Part shown: positions 61,288 to 64,000 of the stretch, piece after piece
Position numbering within the stretch: the stretch's first letter is position 1
Layout of the letters: the number at the start of each line of letters is the position of its first letter
Assembly: GCF_036409475.1 (NCBI RefSeq)
Contig: NZ_JAYRCK010000012.1
Span: 62,001-126,000 of the forward strand
Length of the DNA: 64,000 nt
Direction: 5' to 3'
From: Scandinavium sp036409475
GTDB lineage: Bacteria > Pseudomonadota > Gammaproteobacteria > Enterobacterales > Enterobacteriaceae
The notes under the pieces: generated by a model
The model's database searches: none
The model's input: the letters and a program-made list of their open reading frames with translations, nothing else
Told to the model about the DNA's origin: nothing
Made by a program: the position numbers and the translations under genes

Positions 61288-61813
61288 GATGATAGTAAAT
61301 TGACATATATGGATATTTAAATAAAAACAAACACGACAAGCTACCTATAGGCTACAAATAGTGAAATCAATCTGGCTGCTCTTGTATAAGCTGGATTTCT
61401 AAAAGGTATGTTTTCCTCTAAAAACTCATCGGCAAAAAACATAATTCACAGCAGGTTTACTGTTGTGTCTTAGGAAATCCGATGCCATCTCCGCTGCGTA
61501 TAGCGTTTCTAAGTAATACATCAAAAACTGTTTGGATGGTAGTTGGCACGTATGGTATCTGTCGAGGGCGATGGGTTGAGTATGTGTTTTCTTGGTTTCT
61601 CTATTTCTTAACTAGTTTCAAAATGTTAAATCGATCACAAAAAGGTGATAGTAGAAACTATGAGCATATGATTTGCCATTTTTTGAGGGTTGAATGTAGA
61701 CAAGCCTGTTGGCAAAATTGTTGATGTAGTTATGACTACTTTTTTGGGATTTTGAAATCCTACACAGCAATGACAACATAGTACCATCAAGAAATAGTTA
61801 AAAAGGAAATAAT
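61288..61813. other. AT-rich left end of the mutS island, no confident gene
   Basis: 526 bp between the mutS junction and the first island gene. TTGACA at 61299 is a possible -35. A palindrome GTAGT-TATG-ACTAC lies at about 61726-61739 and T-rich runs follow. An 80-codon open frame (61482-61724) has no family features and is not called. No integrase gene is on this side. Confidence 0.6.
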
Positions 61814-62968
61814 ATGTCTGCAAAACTATGTTTCTTCCCCGTAGGTAATGGGGATATGACACTTATTCAAACTGAAGATGGAAAAAATATATTAATCGAT
61901 TGCCGTATTAGGGATGGAGAAGAACATCCTGATGTCCGCTCACAACTTAGAGAAAAACTATCTCGTGATAGCGAAGGGCGTCTTTTCGTCAATCTTTTTA
62001 TTTGGACGCATCCTGATTCAGATCATTGTGATGGAGTATCTGATCACTTTCACTTGGGGAAACCTGAAAATTGGAGTGAACAGAGCGATAAAATTTTCAT
62101 CAATGAAATTTGGTCAAGCCCAATTGTATTTAGACGCCATCATGCTCAAAATCATCCATTATGTGATGATGCAATAGCGTTAAATACAGAAGTGAAGAGA
62201 AGAGTTAATCTTTACAAAGAGAAGGGCTATTTGGATGGTGTCGGAAATCAAGTCTTGGTCTTAGGAAAAGACGAGAATGGGAAAACTGATGATATACCAT
62301 ATATTCTTTTAGAATTAGATAATACAACCAGTTATATTAACGGAGAATCTTCATCAGTTTTTCAAGCCAGGTTATTAGGTCCATCACCCAAGAAAGACCT
62401 CGACGAGTTAGAAGATAAATTAGGTAAAAATCATTCGAGTGTTATCATAAACTTTGAATTAAGAGGTGATAACAAAACTGCTTATTTTTTAAGTGGAGGT
62501 GATGCTGAGGTTGTGTGCTGGGAAGGTGTAAAAGATCGTCTATCAGACAAGAATGAAATGTCATGGTTAGATTATGATATCTTACAAACACCACATCATT
62601 GTTCTTGGCACAGTATATCTCATGATAGTCTAAGCCAAAAAGGCGACGATGCAAAAACCTCTGAAAAAGCAATGGAGGTATTTAACCGTGCAAAACAAAA
62701 TGCTTTCATTATATCAAGCTCGAAAACAATAGAAGACGATGAAAAAGATCCTCCAGCTTACCGAGCAAAAGAAGAGTATGAGAAAATAACAGATGATAAA
62801 AACGGTCAATTTCTGTGCGTATCTGATCACAAAAAAAATGGGAAAAATGTTCCTTTAGAAATTGAAATTTCCAGTAATGGTATTAAGAAGATAGCGGCAT
62901 CTACATTAGGTATGGCAGAATCATCTAATGCAGCCGTAAATAGACAAGGTGGTGGTGGTTATGCCTGA
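61814..62968 (+). CDS. ComEC-type metallo-beta-lactamase-fold protein
   Basis: 384 residues, no signal peptide, AT-rich. The MBL core starts with FFPVGNGDMTLI and NILIDC; the metal-binding motif is H66-P-D68-S-D70-H71 (THPDSDHCDG), then the aspartate of FLSGGDAEV and histidines of LQTPHHCSWHS. The HPDxDH form is that of ComEC/Rec2-like MBL domains, which act on nucleic acid. The C-terminal ~100 residues (charged, ending QGGGGYA) are not recognised. AAAAAGGAAATAAT is the ribosome site. It overlaps the next gene by 8 bp. Confidence 0.8.
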   Translation: MSAKLCFFPVGNGDMTLIQTEDGKNILIDCRIRDGEEHPDVRSQLREKLSRDSEGRLFVNLFIWTHPDSDHCDGVSDHFHLGKPENWSEQSDKIFINEIWSSPIVFRRHHAQNHPLCDDAIALNTEVKRRVNLYKEKGYLDGVGNQVLVLGKDENGKTDDIPYILLELDNTTSYINGESSSVFQARLLGPSPKKDLDELEDKLGKNHSSVIINFELRGDNKTAYFLSGGDAEVVCWEGVKDRLSDKNEMSWLDYDILQTPHHCSWHSISHDSLSQKGDDAKTSEKAMEVFNRAKQNAFIISSSKTIEDDEKDPPAYRAKEEYEKITDDKNGQFLCVSDHKKNGKNVPLEIEISSNGIKKIAASTLGMAESSNAAVNRQGGGGYA

Positions 62969-64000
62969 CTGTCTTAAAAAAAAGATAGATCAGTTAAATA
63001 GAATCCTTGCACCTTATGGTGCAAGGAAGCTGTCTAATACTGAATTATCTATTCTTGATGAAAAATATGTATGTGTCTGGGAATTATCTACAGATTTAGT
63101 ATTCAATGACGACTCAATTGTATTACAAATCAGGTATAAAAGTTTAACATTGCATGATATCCCAGAAGTATTTGTATCATCTCCAGTAATAAATGTATGT
63201 CAATTACCTCATATAGAAAAAAATGGTAAACTATGTGTTTGGCCAAGTACATATATTATTGATTTGAGTGATAATTCATATGTTCTTGAATTATTAAGTG
63301 ATGCCTATTCAATGTTGAAAAAAGGCATCAAAGGAGATCTTAGAGATGATTTCATTGACGAGTTTCAGAATTACTGGATTTATCATTGCAATAAAATAGA
63401 ACGTGTTATTAGCCTATGTGATTTGAGCATAAAAAAAACAAGATTAGTATACGGCTACAAAGCAAAAACATTAGGATGGATATATTCTGATGTCGAGCAA
63501 AAATTAATTAATTGGTTAGATAATCAGAAACTACTATCCTCCAATTCAGATAACTCTAATGCAAGAGATACACACCTACGTCAAAGACAACTGTCCAGAA
63601 TAATATCTATTACATTAATATTTTTTGAAAACGCATGGTATCCAGAACAATATCCAAGAACAATAAGAGATTTATTCAATTTAATCAATGAATATCATAG
63701 TGAGCCAGATATAGTTGATGAGTTTATTTTAAAATCAATAGCAAATATATTTAATCGCAACCCAAGTGTTTTAATAGCATTTCCTACACCCTCAGGAATG
63801 AATATTATAGGAATTAGAATTTCTGAGAATGTAGGTGATCGTCATACAGATAGGTATGATACAAGAGCTATCGCTAACGGTCGATTCCACATTAATTCAT
63901 TATTAGATGGTCATAGAGATTATATCGATGGCCGCATTTTAAAGAATAGAATTGGTGAGTTAAAAGCACAAAACATCTTAGTTGAACGTAACGATAACTC
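62961..64000 (+). CDS. E2 (ubiquitin-conjugating)-like protein, probably E2-E1 fusion; 3' end outside window
   Basis: 346+ residues, running off the window. The first ~150 look like a bacterial E2/UBC fold: strands VVLQIRYKSL-type and DIPEVFVSSP, then the signature LPHIEKNGKLCVWP with H84 and candidate catalytic C92, followed by the helix DAYSMLKKGIKGDLRDDFIDEFQNYW. In related bacterial operons such an E2 is fused to a ThiF/E1 domain and sits beside an MBL gene; the E1 part is expected beyond 64000. The region 155-346 is a helical linker of unknown fold. Start ATG lies inside the MBL stop (ATGCCTGA). Confidence 0.65.
   Translation, partial: MPDCLKKKIDQLNRILAPYGARKLSNTELSILDEKYVCVWELSTDLVFNDDSIVLQIRYKSLTLHDIPEVFVSSPVINVCQLPHIEKNGKLCVWPSTYIIDLSDNSYVLELLSDAYSMLKKGIKGDLRDDFIDEFQNYWIYHCNKIERVISLCDLSIKKTRLVYGYKAKTLGWIYSDVEQKLINWLDNQKLLSSNSDNSNARDTHLRQRQLSRIISITLIFFENAWYPEQYPRTIRDLFNLINEYHSEPDIVDEFILKSIANIFNRNPSVLIAFPTPSGMNIIGIRISENVGDRHTDRYDTRAIANGRFHINSLLDGHRDYIDGRILKNRIGELKAQNILVERNDN

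Noticed and set aside
61482..61724. 80-codon ORF in the island leader
   Set aside because: No family resemblance, no ribosome site and mixed hydrophobic/basic composition of AT-rich random sequence.

Overview
The window is a chromosomal segment of an Enterobacteriaceae bacterium. Gene order and protein sequences follow the Escherichia coli nrdF-proVWX-emrRAB-luxS-gshA-csrA-alaS-recA-srl-hyp-fhlA-mutS stretch, but the details differ: there are three instead of four tRNA-Arg(ACG) genes, norRVW is missing, a hydrogenase-4 (hyf) operon sits where E. coli has hyc, and several non-E. coli genes are present. Enterobacter, Lelliottia, Leclercia and Kluyvera-like relatives are all possible; the species cannot be fixed from the sequence alone.

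Layout. 1-9050: end of nrdF, an ERIC element, the osmoregulated glycine betaine importer proVWX, an intact YgaY-type exporter and the mprA-emrA-emrB efflux operon. 9054-12835: luxS, the MicA sRNA, gshA, yqaA, yqaB and a BON-domain lipoprotein. 13001-13862: serV plus three tRNA-Arg genes alternating with three tRNA-sized elements that share the tRNA 3' end. 14188-19754: csrA, alaS, recX, recA, pncC. 19835-22403: a zinc-type ABC importer behind a Zur-like box, with an easily missed 35-residue membrane peptide as its first gene. 22498-28756: mltB and the complete sorbitol operon srlAEBD-gutM-srlR-gutQ. 28774-32547: nickel transporter, hypF, hydN. 32692-40128: the asc beta-glucoside locus, split by a 3.3-kb insertion carrying an orphan Hcp, a chimeric membrane-active effector and three tandem immunity-like paralogues. 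40225-59561: hydrogenase-4 formate hydrogenlyase region (hycI, hyfR, hyfA-J, hypABCDE, fhlA) with sigma54 promoters and shared activator palindromes. 59577-61070: ygbA, an NlpC/P60 hydrolase and a SymE-like toxin.

The right end is the most unusual part. Seventeen codons of mutS begin at 61228 and then break off at 61279 into AT-rich DNA. This island carries a ComEC-type metallo-beta-lactamase gene whose stop overlaps an E2 (ubiquitin-conjugating)-like gene that runs off the window. It looks like a ubiquitin-like conjugation defence operon on an island inserted into the 5' end of mutS.

Functional links: NixA-type nickel import, HypA-F maturation, HycI processing and HydN electron transfer all serve the Hyf nickel-iron hydrogenase under FhlA/HyfR and sigma54. 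The Hcp cluster and the mutS island are the two clear foreign conflict modules. Calls by similarity rest on remembered family sequences; no database search was run.
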